Shown here piece by piece: positions 51,004 to 58,752 of a stretch of DNA of 64,000 nt (its first letter is position 1; every line of letters begins with the position of its first letter). The translations under genes were made by a program, and so were the position numbers. This stretch comes from Segatella copri DSM 18205 (lineage in GTDB: Bacteria > Bacteroidota > Bacteroidia > Bacteroidales > Bacteroidaceae), in assembly GCF_025151535.1 (NCBI RefSeq), contig NZ_CP102288.1, positions 3,121,001-3,185,000 of the forward strand. Reading direction: 5' to 3'. The notes below the pieces were generated by a model. That model did not search any database. It saw nothing but the letters and a program-made list of their open reading frames with translations, and was not told the origin of the DNA.

Positions 51004-51525
51004 TTATTTCTTTCTTACTTCGGGAGTGAAAACGACAGGCAAGGTAAACTCCATGTTTACTTCCTCGCCATCGGAGAGTCGGGCAGGCTTCCAATGAGGG
51101 CTTCTCTTGAGAAGTTCAATCACAGTCTGCTCGTAGGCTTTTTCTTTGGGAGCTTCGAGAACTTTAAACAATCCCAATGTTCCATCCTTTTGAACGGTGA
51201 AGTTGATGACGACTCGCGCAGGTTTGTCTTCCAATCCTTTAGGATATTGGATGTTTGTCATCACCCATCTTAGGAAATCGTTGATGTCGCCATTGCCGTT
51301 GAAGATTGGCATCTGACCACCTTCCGGTAAAACAGCTATCGTCTTTAACACATGAGGTTGTGATACGCTTTGCGGTTTGAACATAAGGACGATGGTTATA
51401 CCTATTATTGCTATCACGCAAGCGGCTATCCCAAATACCTTTTTATATATATGAGATTTTGTGTATCTTGTTTCCTGTGCTTTGCCCAGGAAATAAGTTT
51501 CTTCCAGATTGTTTTTTTCTTTCAT
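51004..51525 (-). CDS. Inner-membrane protein with TonB C-terminal domain
   Basis: Starting at MKEKNNLEETYFLGKAQ gives 173 residues; longer starts overlap the LytTR gene. One TM helix (about 29-48) and a C-terminal TonB-like domain (about 85-170: IQYPKGLEDKPARVVINFTV, then PHWKPARL) are seen. A long Pro-rich periplasmic linker typical of real TonB is missing, so it may be a short relative. ExbB/ExbD genes are not nearby. It could couple an inner-membrane signal to the barrel protein of the same operon (inference). Confidence 0.85.
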   Translation of the reverse strand: MKEKNNLEETYFLGKAQETRYTKSHIYKKVFGIAACVIAIIGITIVLMFKPQSVSQPHVLKTIAVLPEGGQMPIFNGNGDINDFLRWVMTNIQYPKGLEDKPARVVINFTVQKDGTLGLFKVLEAPKEKAYEQTVIELLKRSPHWKPARLSDGEEVNMEFTLPVVFTPEVRKK

Positions 51526-51530
51526 ACCTT

Positions 51531-51899
51531 TTACGATTTTATGGAGTTGTCTAAAAGTGCTTTTAATTGTTTGAGTGGTTCCTTGCTGACGTGCAGAGTG
51601 AATTTCTCGCAAAACCGTTCGTTGTACAAAACTAGTTCTGAAGTGTTGAGGTTGATGCTGAAAATGTGCTGGCTATTAATAATGTAGTTTCTGCCAACAC
51701 GAGCGAAGAAGTGTGCCGTTTTGGCAAGTTGCTCTACTATTTTCTTCTCAAAGACCACAAGGTTGAACGAGAAGGTGTATTCATCGCCGTTGGTGAGTCG
51801 GAGATTGCAATAGCTTCCTTCCGAACAGACGTATGCTATCTGTTCGGAAGCCACTCTGAGCAAGAAGTTGGCATTTGATATGATGAGATATTCTTCCAT
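51531..51899 (-). CDS. LytTR DNA-binding protein, stand-alone
   Basis: A 122-residue protein that is almost entirely a LytTR domain (ASEQIAYVCSEGSYCNLRLT, then FARVGRNYIINSQHIFSIN). No receiver domain precedes it, so its activity is not controlled by phosphorylation in the usual way. It heads the operon with the TonB-C, TPR and barrel genes, and the next start is 5 nt after its stop. It may regulate its own operon. Confidence 0.92.
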   Translation of the reverse strand: MEEYLIISNANFLLRVASEQIAYVCSEGSYCNLRLTNGDEYTFSFNLVVFEKKIVEQLAKTAHFFARVGRNYIINSQHIFSINLNTSELVLYNERFCEKFTLHVSKEPLKQLKALLDNSIKS

Positions 51900-51915
51900 A
51901 CTGATAAGTTTGGTG

Positions 51916-51923
51916 CAAAGGTA
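51916..51923 (-). promoter_or_regulatory. -7 box (TACCTTTG) of the LytTR operon
   Basis: CAAAGGTA on the plus strand, 16 nt from the LytTR ATG. The rest of the 51924-52082 gap is AT-rich with no gene seen. Confidence 0.7.
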
Positions 51924-52082
51924 AGCAAAATATTTAAAAAGTATGGCTGGAGGTAGCGTGTTTTTTGTGAACCAGTGGATTTGTTTTGTGGAGAATATGA
52001 AGTCAAACTCTAGATATGACTATCTGTTTAAGGTGGTCAACTAAAATCGTTAAACCACAGTTAGTAATCTAGCGAGGAAAAA

Positions 52083-52116
52083 ACAAAAAAGCAGCAAACC
52101 GCAAAGGGCTTGCTGC
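52083..52116 (-). terminator. Terminator of the argininosuccinate-argD operon
   Basis: GCAGCAA (52091-52097) pairs with TTGCTGC (52110-52116). On the minus strand it is followed by TTTTTTGTTTTTT. It lies about 120 nt past the argD stop. Confidence 0.88.
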
Positions 52117-52210
52117 TCACGATAGGAGTGTTTCCTATTTCTTTTATGGGTTGTATATATGACTGAAGAGCTGTTGAATTGGCTTTCCCTTTGGCCGCCG
52201 AACTTTGTTT

Positions 52211-52240
52211 CTTCACTCTTCACTCTTCGTTCTTCACTTT
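52211..52240. repeat. GTGAAGA-type repeat tract after argD
   Basis: In the direction of argD transcription it reads AAAGTGAAGAACGAAGAGTG followed by AAGAGTGAAG, starting at the base after the argD stop. It is the same repeat as at 14265, 18852 and 23092. Confidence 0.85.
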
Positions 52241-53383
52241 CTATACTTCCTTCAATATGGTTTCCAATCTTCCGATGAAGTCATCCACATTCTCCTTGGT
52301 CAATACCAATGGAGGGAGGATGCGGAGGATGTTGGTGCCGGCGCAACCGGTGAAGCAGTGCTGCTCGTGGATGAGCTTGCTGCGAACTTCCTTGTGAGGA
52401 ATATCGAGTACGGCTCCTACCATCAAACCACGGCCACGAACTTCTGTGATGTGGCTGTTGTGCTTCTGCAACTCCTTCAGCTGGGCAATGAGATATTCAC
52501 CAACCTCATGTGCATTCTGTACCAGGTTCTCCTTCTCAAATACATCGAGAACGGCGAGAGCGGCTGTACATGCCAGGTGGTTGCCACCGAAGGTAGTACC
52601 CAGCTGACCATATACAGGAGTAAACTCTGGAGAAATCAACACGCCACCCATAGGGAAACCATTGCCGATACCCTTGGCTACGGTGATGAGATCTGGCTTG
52701 ATGCCCAACCACTGGTGAGCAAAGAACTTACCGCTTCTGCCGTAACCGCACTGGATTTCATCGCAAATCAGGAAAGTGCCGTATTTCTTGCAGGCTGCCT
52801 GCAAACCCTGAGCAAACTCAGGAGTTACCATGTTGCAACCACCTACGCCCTGAATCGCCTCGATGATGCAGGCGCAGACATCGCCCTTGGCAAGTTCCTT
52901 CTCCCAAGCCTCCAAATCGTTGATAGGAAGATAGGTTACGTGACCATTGTCATTGATAGGAGCGATGATCTTTGGATTATTTGTTACCTCTACGGCAAGG
53001 GATGTTCTGCCGTGGAATGCCTTTTCTAAAGATAGCACGCGGGTTCTGCCGTTGGTAAAAGAAGCCAGCTTCAAGGCATTCTCGTTTGCCTCGGCACCTG
53101 AGTTGATGAGGAAGAACTGATAATCCTCATAACCGCTAGCCTTGCCCAGACGCTCTGCGAGTTTCACCTGCAACTTGTTAATGACAGAGTTGGAGTAGAA
53201 CCCCAGGTTGTTCAACTGGTTGGTGAGCATCGCCACATAGTGAGGATGGCAATGACCGATGCTGATAACGGCATGACCGCCATAGAGGTCTAGGTATTCC
53301 TGACCCTTGTCGTCCCATACCTTGCAGCCCTGTCCTTTTACAATATTAATATCGAAAAGAGGATATACGTCGTAAAGTTTCAT
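52241..53383 (-). CDS. argD: Acylornithine aminotransferase
   Basis: Starting at MKLYDVYPLFDINIVKGQG gives 380 residues. This class III PLP aminotransferase makes N-acylornithine from the semialdehyde. It has FINSGAEANENALKLA-type phosphate binding, CDEIQCGYGRSGKFFAHQW and the PLP-lysine region VAKGIGNGFPMG. With a succinyl-type argF' in the window, the natural substrate is probably the succinylated one (inference). It is the last gene of the arg operon on this strand. Confidence 0.95.
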   Translation of the reverse strand: MKLYDVYPLFDINIVKGQGCKVWDDKGQEYLDLYGGHAVISIGHCHPHYVAMLTNQLNNLGFYSNSVINKLQVKLAERLGKASGYEDYQFFLINSGAEANENALKLASFTNGRTRVLSLEKAFHGRTSLAVEVTNNPKIIAPINDNGHVTYLPINDLEAWEKELAKGDVCACIIEAIQGVGGCNMVTPEFAQGLQAACKKYGTFLICDEIQCGYGRSGKFFAHQWLGIKPDLITVAKGIGNGFPMGGVLISPEFTPVYGQLGTTFGGNHLACTAALAVLDVFEKENLVQNAHEVGEYLIAQLKELQKHNSHITEVRGRGLMVGAVLDIPHKEVRSKLIHEQHCFTGCAGTNILRILPPLVLTKENVDDFIGRLETILKEV

Positions 53384-53492
53384 GTTAAATCGATGTTTTA
53401 AGAAAGACAACTCATAGAGTTATCTTATTACAAACTATTTTTTTTGATAGAAGAACGAATGAATATTCATCCGTTCTTCCGAATTCTTTTAT

Positions 53493-54494
53493 TTAAAAAG
53501 CTGATGGCTTGAGTTTCAAACCTGCTGTCTGGTCGATACCAAACATGATGTTCATGTTCTGAACAGCCTGACCTACGGCACCCTTCAGAAGATTGTCGAT
53601 GCAGGAAGTAATCAAGAGCTTATCGCCATATTTATCCACATGAACCAGGCACTTGTTGGTATTCACCACCTGCTTCAGGTCGATTGCCTTATCCACATAG
53701 TGGGTGAACTTGGCATCCTTGTAGAACTCCTTGTAACCTGCCACGATTTCCTCGATAGGCTTGTCGGTCTTCACAACTTCTGTAGCGAAGATACCGCGGG
53801 CGAAGTCGCCACGGTAAGGGATGAAGTCGATGGCTGCATCGAGATAACCCTGTGTCTGCTTCAGACTCTCACGAATCTCTGGCACGTGCTGATGGTTGAA
53901 TGCCTTGTAGATGCTCATGTTGTTGTTGCGCCATGAGAAATGGGTAGTGGCACCTGGCTTCTGACCAGCGCCGGTGCTACCGGTAATGGCGTTGACAGAT
54001 ACATCGCTGTTGATGAGGCCCATCTTAGCAGCAGGCAACAAACCAAGTTGAATGCAGGTTGCAAAACAACCTGGGTTTGCCACGTGCTGAGCTACGGCTA
54101 TTTTTGATTCATTTATTTCTGGAAGACCATATACAAAATCGTGAGCGGCTGGGGTTGGCTGCTGGGTAGCAACCACAGTCTCTGGGGCAAGACGGAAGTC
54201 CTGTGCCAGGTCGATAATCTTCACGTTCTCCGGAACATTGTGCTCCTTCAGGAACGCCTCGCTCTTGCCATGACCGAAGCAGAAGAAGATAACATCCACC
54301 TGGTCGAAAGGCATCTCGGCGGTAAACTTCAAGTCAGTCTCGCCATACAATCCCTCGTGAACCTCAGCCACCAGGTTGCCGGCGTTGCTCTCGCTATTGG
54401 CGAATACAATCTCTGCCTCAGGATGGTTGATAAGGAGGCGAATCAGCTCACCTCCCGTATAACCAGCTGCTCCTAAAATACCTACTTTTACCAT
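53493..54494 (-). CDS. argC: N-acyl-gamma-glutamyl-phosphate reductase
   Basis: Starting at MVKVGILGAAGYTGGELIRL gives 333 residues. It has the Rossmann domain and the catalytic Cys in VANPGCFATCIQLGLLP. The start codon is only 1 nt after the argG stop, so translation is coupled; an earlier ATG would overlap argG. It produces the semialdehyde used by ArgD. Confidence 0.96.
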   Translation of the reverse strand: MVKVGILGAAGYTGGELIRLLINHPEAEIVFANSESNAGNLVAEVHEGLYGETDLKFTAEMPFDQVDVIFFCFGHGKSEAFLKEHNVPENVKIIDLAQDFRLAPETVVATQQPTPAAHDFVYGLPEINESKIAVAQHVANPGCFATCIQLGLLPAAKMGLINSDVSVNAITGSTGAGQKPGATTHFSWRNNNMSIYKAFNHQHVPEIRESLKQTQGYLDAAIDFIPYRGDFARGIFATEVVKTDKPIEEIVAGYKEFYKDAKFTHYVDKAIDLKQVVNTNKCLVHVDKYGDKLLITSCIDNLLKGAVGQAVQNMNIMFGIDQTAGLKLKPSAF

Positions 54495-54495
54495 A

Positions 54496-55698
54496 TTATC
54501 TTTCCTCGTTAGGGTGCATACCATAATAAACACGGAGTGGGGTAGAGCTTACCTTGATGAAGCCCTTCGCATCCTCGGCTGTCCAACCGTGCTGCATCTC
54601 GCCATACTCACCGAGCTTAGACTTGGTCAAATCGTCTGGTGAATCGACACCAACAGTCTGGAAGCTAAATGGACGAAGCTTCAGAATAGCAGTACCGTTT
54701 ACGTTACGCTGAGAAGATGTCAGCATTGCTTCGATATCCGGCATTACTGGCTCCAGGTACTGGCTCTCGTGGAGGAACATTCCGTACCAGTTGCCTACCT
54801 GATCCTTCCAATACTGCTGCCACTTGCTCAATGTGCTCTTCTCCAACAGGCGGTGAGCCTCGATGATGAGCTTAGGAGCTGCAGCCTCGAAAGCTACACG
54901 ACCCTTGATGCCGATGATGGTATCACCCACGTTGCAGTCGCGACCGATGGCATAAGAAGCACCAATCTCCTCAATCTTCTGGATGGCAGCAATCTTATCA
55001 TCAAACTTCTCGCCGTTGACAGCCACGATCTCACCCTTCTCGAAGGTAATCTTCAGTTCGGCCTCTTCTTCCTTGGCAGTAACGTGCTTCAGATAAGCCT
55101 CCTCAGGGAGACCCTGGGTTGGGTCGAGAATCTCACCACCACAGATACTGGTTCCCCAGATACCTACGTTATATGAATACTTCAACTTGGTGAAGTCTGC
55201 AAAGAAGCCGTGCTCGTTCAGATAATCAACCTCCTCCTTACGAGAAAGCGCCTTATCACGAGTCAATGTGATGATCTCTACACCAGGAGCCATTACCAGG
55301 AAGGTCATGTCGAAACGGATCTGGTCGTTGCCGGCACCTGTACTTCCGTGAGCGATGGCGTCAGCACCAATCTCCTTGGCGTAACGAGCGATTGCGATAG
55401 CCTGGAAGATACGCTCAGAAGATACTGAAATAGGGTAGCAGTTGTTGCGGAGCACATTACCGAAAATCATGTATTTCAATGATTTCTCATAATATTCGTG
55501 GGTAACATCGAGAGTGACGTATGCCTTGGCGCCCAACTTATATGCGTTCTCTTCGTTGGTCTTCAACTGCTCGGAAGAGAAACCACCTGTGTTAGCGCAT
55601 GCTGCATAAACATCCCAGCCATCCTGGGTCAACTTCATTACTGTGTATGATGTATCGAGACCGCCACTGAAAGCGACTACAACTTTTTTATTTGCCAT
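54496..55698 (-). CDS. argG: Argininosuccinate synthase
   Basis: The 400-residue N-type ATP pyrophosphatase joins citrulline and aspartate. It has the PP-loop VVVAFSGGLDTSYTV at the start, AHGSTGAGNDQIRFD and the citrulline-site region GRDCNVGDTIIGIKGR. It sits between the GNAT and argC genes. A free citrulline must come from deacylation of acyl-citrulline; that deacylase gene is not in this window. Confidence 0.96.
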   Translation of the reverse strand: MANKKVVVAFSGGLDTSYTVMKLTQDGWDVYAACANTGGFSSEQLKTNEENAYKLGAKAYVTLDVTHEYYEKSLKYMIFGNVLRNNCYPISVSSERIFQAIAIARYAKEIGADAIAHGSTGAGNDQIRFDMTFLVMAPGVEIITLTRDKALSRKEEVDYLNEHGFFADFTKLKYSYNVGIWGTSICGGEILDPTQGLPEEAYLKHVTAKEEEAELKITFEKGEIVAVNGEKFDDKIAAIQKIEEIGASYAIGRDCNVGDTIIGIKGRVAFEAAAPKLIIEAHRLLEKSTLSKWQQYWKDQVGNWYGMFLHESQYLEPVMPDIEAMLTSSQRNVNGTAILKLRPFSFQTVGVDSPDDLTKSKLGEYGEMQHGWTAEDAKGFIKVSSTPLRVYYGMHPNEER

Positions 55699-55774
55699 TT
55701 TATTTTATGTTTAATATGTGGTGAATAATGTTTAGATGGCATTCTTGCCAATACCTTAATTTATATATAAGGAT

Positions 55775-56386
55775 TTAAATTTCTGCAGAAGGTCCGTCAA
55801 TCTTTCTGATTCTCTCAATCACCTCCTGAGGAAGCTTGATAGGCAGATGCTCCTCTGGGTCGAAGAGCATGGCGGTGCAGATGCAGTATTTGCGGTTGGT
55901 ACGATGGAGGACATCTACGTTGATGCAACCCTCGCAACCACGCCAGAATGACTCGTCATCGGTCAGGTCGGCGAAGGTAACAGGAAGATAACCCAGCTGG
56001 GTGTTCATCTTCATGACAGCCGAACCGGATGTCAAAGAGAAAATCTTGGCATGAGGCCATCGCTGTCGGGCAAGCGTAAAGGTAAAGTTCTTGATGCGTT
56101 TAGCCAGTCCCATACCACGGAAGTCTGGGTGAACGATCAAACCTGATGTGGTAACATAGTGCTTGTTGCCCCATGTTTCGATGTAGCTGAAACCTGCGAA
56201 CTTTTCGCCCTGGAGAGCGATGACCGCCTTGGCTTCGCGCATCTTGGTGGCAACATACTCTGGTGAACGCTTGGCGATACCAGAACCACGCTTCTTTGCA
56301 GCTTCTGCAATTGTAGTCAGAATGGTGTCGATGTACTTGATGTGACTTTCGTCAGCCACCATTACTTTAACTTCTGCTTCTTCCAT
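55775..56386 (-). CDS. GNAT acyltransferase of the arginine cluster, candidate N-acylglutamate synthase
   Basis: A 203-residue GNAT protein with the acetyl-CoA-binding loop HPDFRGMGLAKRIKN (about 102-116) and a C-terminal Cys-rich stretch (WRGCEGCINVDVLHRTNRKYCICT). It lies between argR and argG. In Bacteroides the GNAT at this position has been proposed as the first enzyme of arginine synthesis, acylating glutamate (recalled, not checked). A succinyl-CoA donor would fit the succinyl-type argF'. No classical argA or argJ is visible here. Confidence 0.85.
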   Translation of the reverse strand: MEEAEVKVMVADESHIKYIDTILTTIAEAAKKRGSGIAKRSPEYVATKMREAKAVIALQGEKFAGFSYIETWGNKHYVTTSGLIVHPDFRGMGLAKRIKNFTFTLARQRWPHAKIFSLTSGSAVMKMNTQLGYLPVTFADLTDDESFWRGCEGCINVDVLHRTNRKYCICTAMLFDPEEHLPIKLPQEVIERIRKIDGPSAEI

Positions 56387-56475
56387 TTTTTCTCTTCTAT
56401 CTTAAAATGTTTTTGTTTTAATATTCTTTCTTTATATATAATAAGGTGTATGTTTTGCATAAAAAAGCAACTACC

Positions 56476-56964
56476 TTATACATATTTATGGTGAACGTCT
56501 GGAATTACCTCTGCTAGTGCATTGATGATTTCCTCTTCTGTGGTACCTTTCTTTTTAACCAGGAAGATAGTGTCGTCACCGGCGATGGTTCCAAGAATTT
56601 GAGAAATATCACTATTGTCTATGTTATAGGCAATGCTGCTTGCATATCCCGGACGGGTCTTGATCACGACCATGTTCCCGGAGAAGTTGATTGATTGAAA
56701 TCCGGTATTCACCATCATCTTGCTCACTGGAATATGGTTTGATACTCTCTTATATAATGTATCGTTGGGCAGGACATACGCATATTTTCCACTCGAAGAT
56801 GCTGCCTTTGCTACCTTGAGCAGTTTTAAATCACGGCTCAATGTAGCTTGCGTAATCTTAAAGCCTTCTTTGTGAAGAGCCTCCAAAAGTTGGTCTTGTG
56901 AACTCAACTCCTGACTTGATATAAGCATCTTCAAAGTTTCCAATCTGCTATTCTTTGCCTTCAT
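56476..56964 (-). CDS. argR: Arginine repressor
   Basis: Starting at MKAKNSRLETLKMLISSQ gives 162 residues. It has an N-terminal winged HTH with ITQATLSRDLKLLKVAKA (about 35-52) and a C-terminal hexamerisation/arginine-binding domain with GTIAGDDTIFLV, where the two Asp residues bind arginine. It heads the arg cluster, divergent from the inositol-phosphate synthase gene. TTATGCATAA-like sites near its promoter suggest autoregulation. Confidence 0.94.
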   Translation of the reverse strand: MKAKNSRLETLKMLISSQELSSQDQLLEALHKEGFKITQATLSRDLKLLKVAKAASSSGKYAYVLPNDTLYKRVSNHIPVSKMMVNTGFQSINFSGNMVVIKTRPGYASSIAYNIDNSDISQILGTIAGDDTIFLVKKKGTTEEEIINALAEVIPDVHHKYV

Positions 56965-56993
56965 ATGCTGTATTTTTATTCGTTTAACGGCTG

Positions 56994-57001
56994 CAAAATT
57001 A
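56994..57001 (-). promoter_or_regulatory. -7 box (TAATTTTG) of argR
   Basis: CAAAATTA on the plus strand, 30 nt from the argR ATG at 56964. Confidence 0.6.
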
Positions 57002-57009
57002 CAATATAT

Positions 57010-57100
57010 TTTGCAAATAACCAAATAATATGAAAGAAAAATGCATAAAATAACATTATTTTGTCTTTAGATATGCATAAATGTGGAATAATTATGCAAA
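57010..57100. promoter_or_regulatory. Cluster of TATGCATAA-like sites upstream of argR
   Basis: TTTTGCAAATAA (57010-57021), ATGCATAAA (57041-57049), TATGCATAA (57072-57080) and TTATGCAAA (57092-57100). A further TTTTGCATAAAA lies before the GNAT gene (56453-56464). They could be ARG boxes of the local ArgR. The rest of the 56965-57295 region is AT-rich leader and promoter DNA. Confidence 0.45.
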
Positions 57101-57234
57101 TATTGCCTTCTTTCATACAAATTTTCTACACTTGGCTTTTGATGCAGAATAGCCTTTTTATCCATTTTAAGCTAATTATTGTAAATTATTGAAAAAAAGT
57201 CTACGAAAACCGCATCGGTTCAATTAGTTTTTGT

Positions 57235-57242
57235 TATCTTTG
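57235..57242 (+). promoter_or_regulatory. -7 box TATCTTTG of the inositol-phosphate synthase gene
   Basis: TAnnTTTG box 53 nt before the ATG at 57296. Confidence 0.75.
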
Positions 57243-57295
57243 CAGACACAATTCTTAGATTATAATCAACTTAATATAAAATAAACCTTTAGAAG

Positions 57296-58624
57296 ATGGA
57301 AAAAATGAATGTTAAACCAGCAGAAGGTAAGCTGGGAATCTTGGTTGTTGGTTGTGGCGCAGTAGCTACTACCTTCATGACCGGTGTTTTCATGACTCGT
57401 AAGGGACTTGCGAAGCCAGTAGGTTCAATGACTCAGTACGACAAGATTCGTGTTGGCAAGGGTGCAGACAAGAAATATTTGCACTACAAGGACATCGTTC
57501 CTCTTGCTGATCTTAATGATATCGTATTCGGTACTTGGGATGTTTATCCGCAGAATGCTTATCAGGCAGCTATGTATGCTGAGGTATTGAAGGAGAAAGA
57601 TATCAATCCTGTACGCGAGGAGTTGGAGAAGGTAGTACCAATGAAGGCTGCTTTCGACAAGAACTATGCAAAGCGTCTTGATGGCGACAATGTGAAGGAT
57701 TGCAAGACCCGCTGGGAGATGGTAGAGGCTCTTCGTCAGGATATTCGCGACTTCAAGGAGAAGAACGGTTGTGCCCGTATCGTTGTTATCTGGGCAGCAT
57801 CTACCGAAATCTATGTTCCTGTAGATATGGAGATTCATGGTACATTGGCAGCACTTGAGGCTGCAATGAAGGCTGACGACCGCCAGCATGTAGCTCCATC
57901 CATGTGCTACGCTTATGCTGCTTTGACAGAGGGTGCTCCTTTCATCATGGGTGCTCCTAATACAACTGTTGATATTCCTGCTATGTGGGAACTCGCAGAG
58001 AAGACCAAGATGCCTATCGCCGGTAAGGACTTCAAGACAGGCCAGACTCTTGTCAAGAGTGGTTTCGCTCCTATCATCGGTACCCGTTGTCTCGGCTTGA
58101 ATGGCTGGTTCTCTACCAATATTCTCGGCAACCGTGATGGTCTCGTTCTCGATGAACCTGCTAATTTCCATACCAAGGAGGTAAGTAAACTCTCTACTCT
58201 TGAGACAATCCTGAAACCAGAAACTCAGCCAGATCTCTATGGTCATGGTAACGATGAAGATACTCAGTACTATCATAAGGTACGTATCAACTATTATCCA
58301 CCTCGTAACGATAACAAGGAGGGTTGGGATAATATCGATATCTTCGGCTGGATGGGTTACCCAATGCAGATTAAGATTAACTTCCTCTGCCGTGACTCAA
58401 TCCTTGCTGCTCCATTGCTGCTCGACCTTACATTGTTGAGCGATCTTGCTGCTCGTGCAGGCCGATTCGGAATCCAGCGTTTCTTGAGTTTCTTCCTTAA
58501 GGCACCTATGCACGATTATACTAAGGGTGAAGAGCCTGTGAACCATCTCTACCAGCAGTATACGATGCTGAAGAATGCTATCCGTGAGATGGGAGGTTAC
58601 GAGGCCGATGAGGAAATCGACTAA
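57296..58624 (+). CDS. ino1: Inositol-3-phosphate synthase
   Basis: A 442-residue NAD-dependent enzyme that converts glucose 6-phosphate to myo-inositol phosphate. It has the NAD motif GILVVGCGAVATTFMTG (about 13-29), GTRCLGLNGWFSTNILGN and VRINYYPPRNDNKEGWDNID, then FFLKAPMHDYTKG. Bacteroides use such an enzyme to make inositol lipids; the other genes of that pathway are not in this window. A second start (57305) is possible. It is followed by a strong hairpin that also serves as leader of the next gene. Confidence 0.95.
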   Translation: MEKMNVKPAEGKLGILVVGCGAVATTFMTGVFMTRKGLAKPVGSMTQYDKIRVGKGADKKYLHYKDIVPLADLNDIVFGTWDVYPQNAYQAAMYAEVLKEKDINPVREELEKVVPMKAAFDKNYAKRLDGDNVKDCKTRWEMVEALRQDIRDFKEKNGCARIVVIWAASTEIYVPVDMEIHGTLAALEAAMKADDRQHVAPSMCYAYAALTEGAPFIMGAPNTTVDIPAMWELAEKTKMPIAGKDFKTGQTLVKSGFAPIIGTRCLGLNGWFSTNILGNRDGLVLDEPANFHTKEVSKLSTLETILKPETQPDLYGHGNDEDTQYYHKVRINYYPPRNDNKEGWDNIDIFGWMGYPMQIKINFLCRDSILAAPLLLDLTLLSDLAARAGRFGIQRFLSFFLKAPMHDYTKGEEPVNHLYQQYTMLKNAIREMGGYEADEEID

Positions 58625-58649
58625 TTAGGTTATTTCATTTAATACTACA

Positions 58650-58729
58650 CCTTATTATATAAGGCATTAAATTTATATCATGGCACACCTTTGGAATGTT
58701 AGAATATCTCTCCATAGGTGTGCCTTTTT
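58650..58729 (+). terminator. Terminator/attenuator hairpin between ino1 and the membrane AraC gene
   Basis: GGCACACCT (58682-58690) pairs with AGGTGTGCC, followed by T5. Just before it, CCTTATTATATAAGG (58650-58664) is another near-palindrome and a copy of the TATATAATAAGG motif. The AraC gene starts 24 nt later with no separate promoter seen. Confidence 0.85.
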
Positions 58730-58752
58730 GTTTATTTATATAGAAAGTAGAC

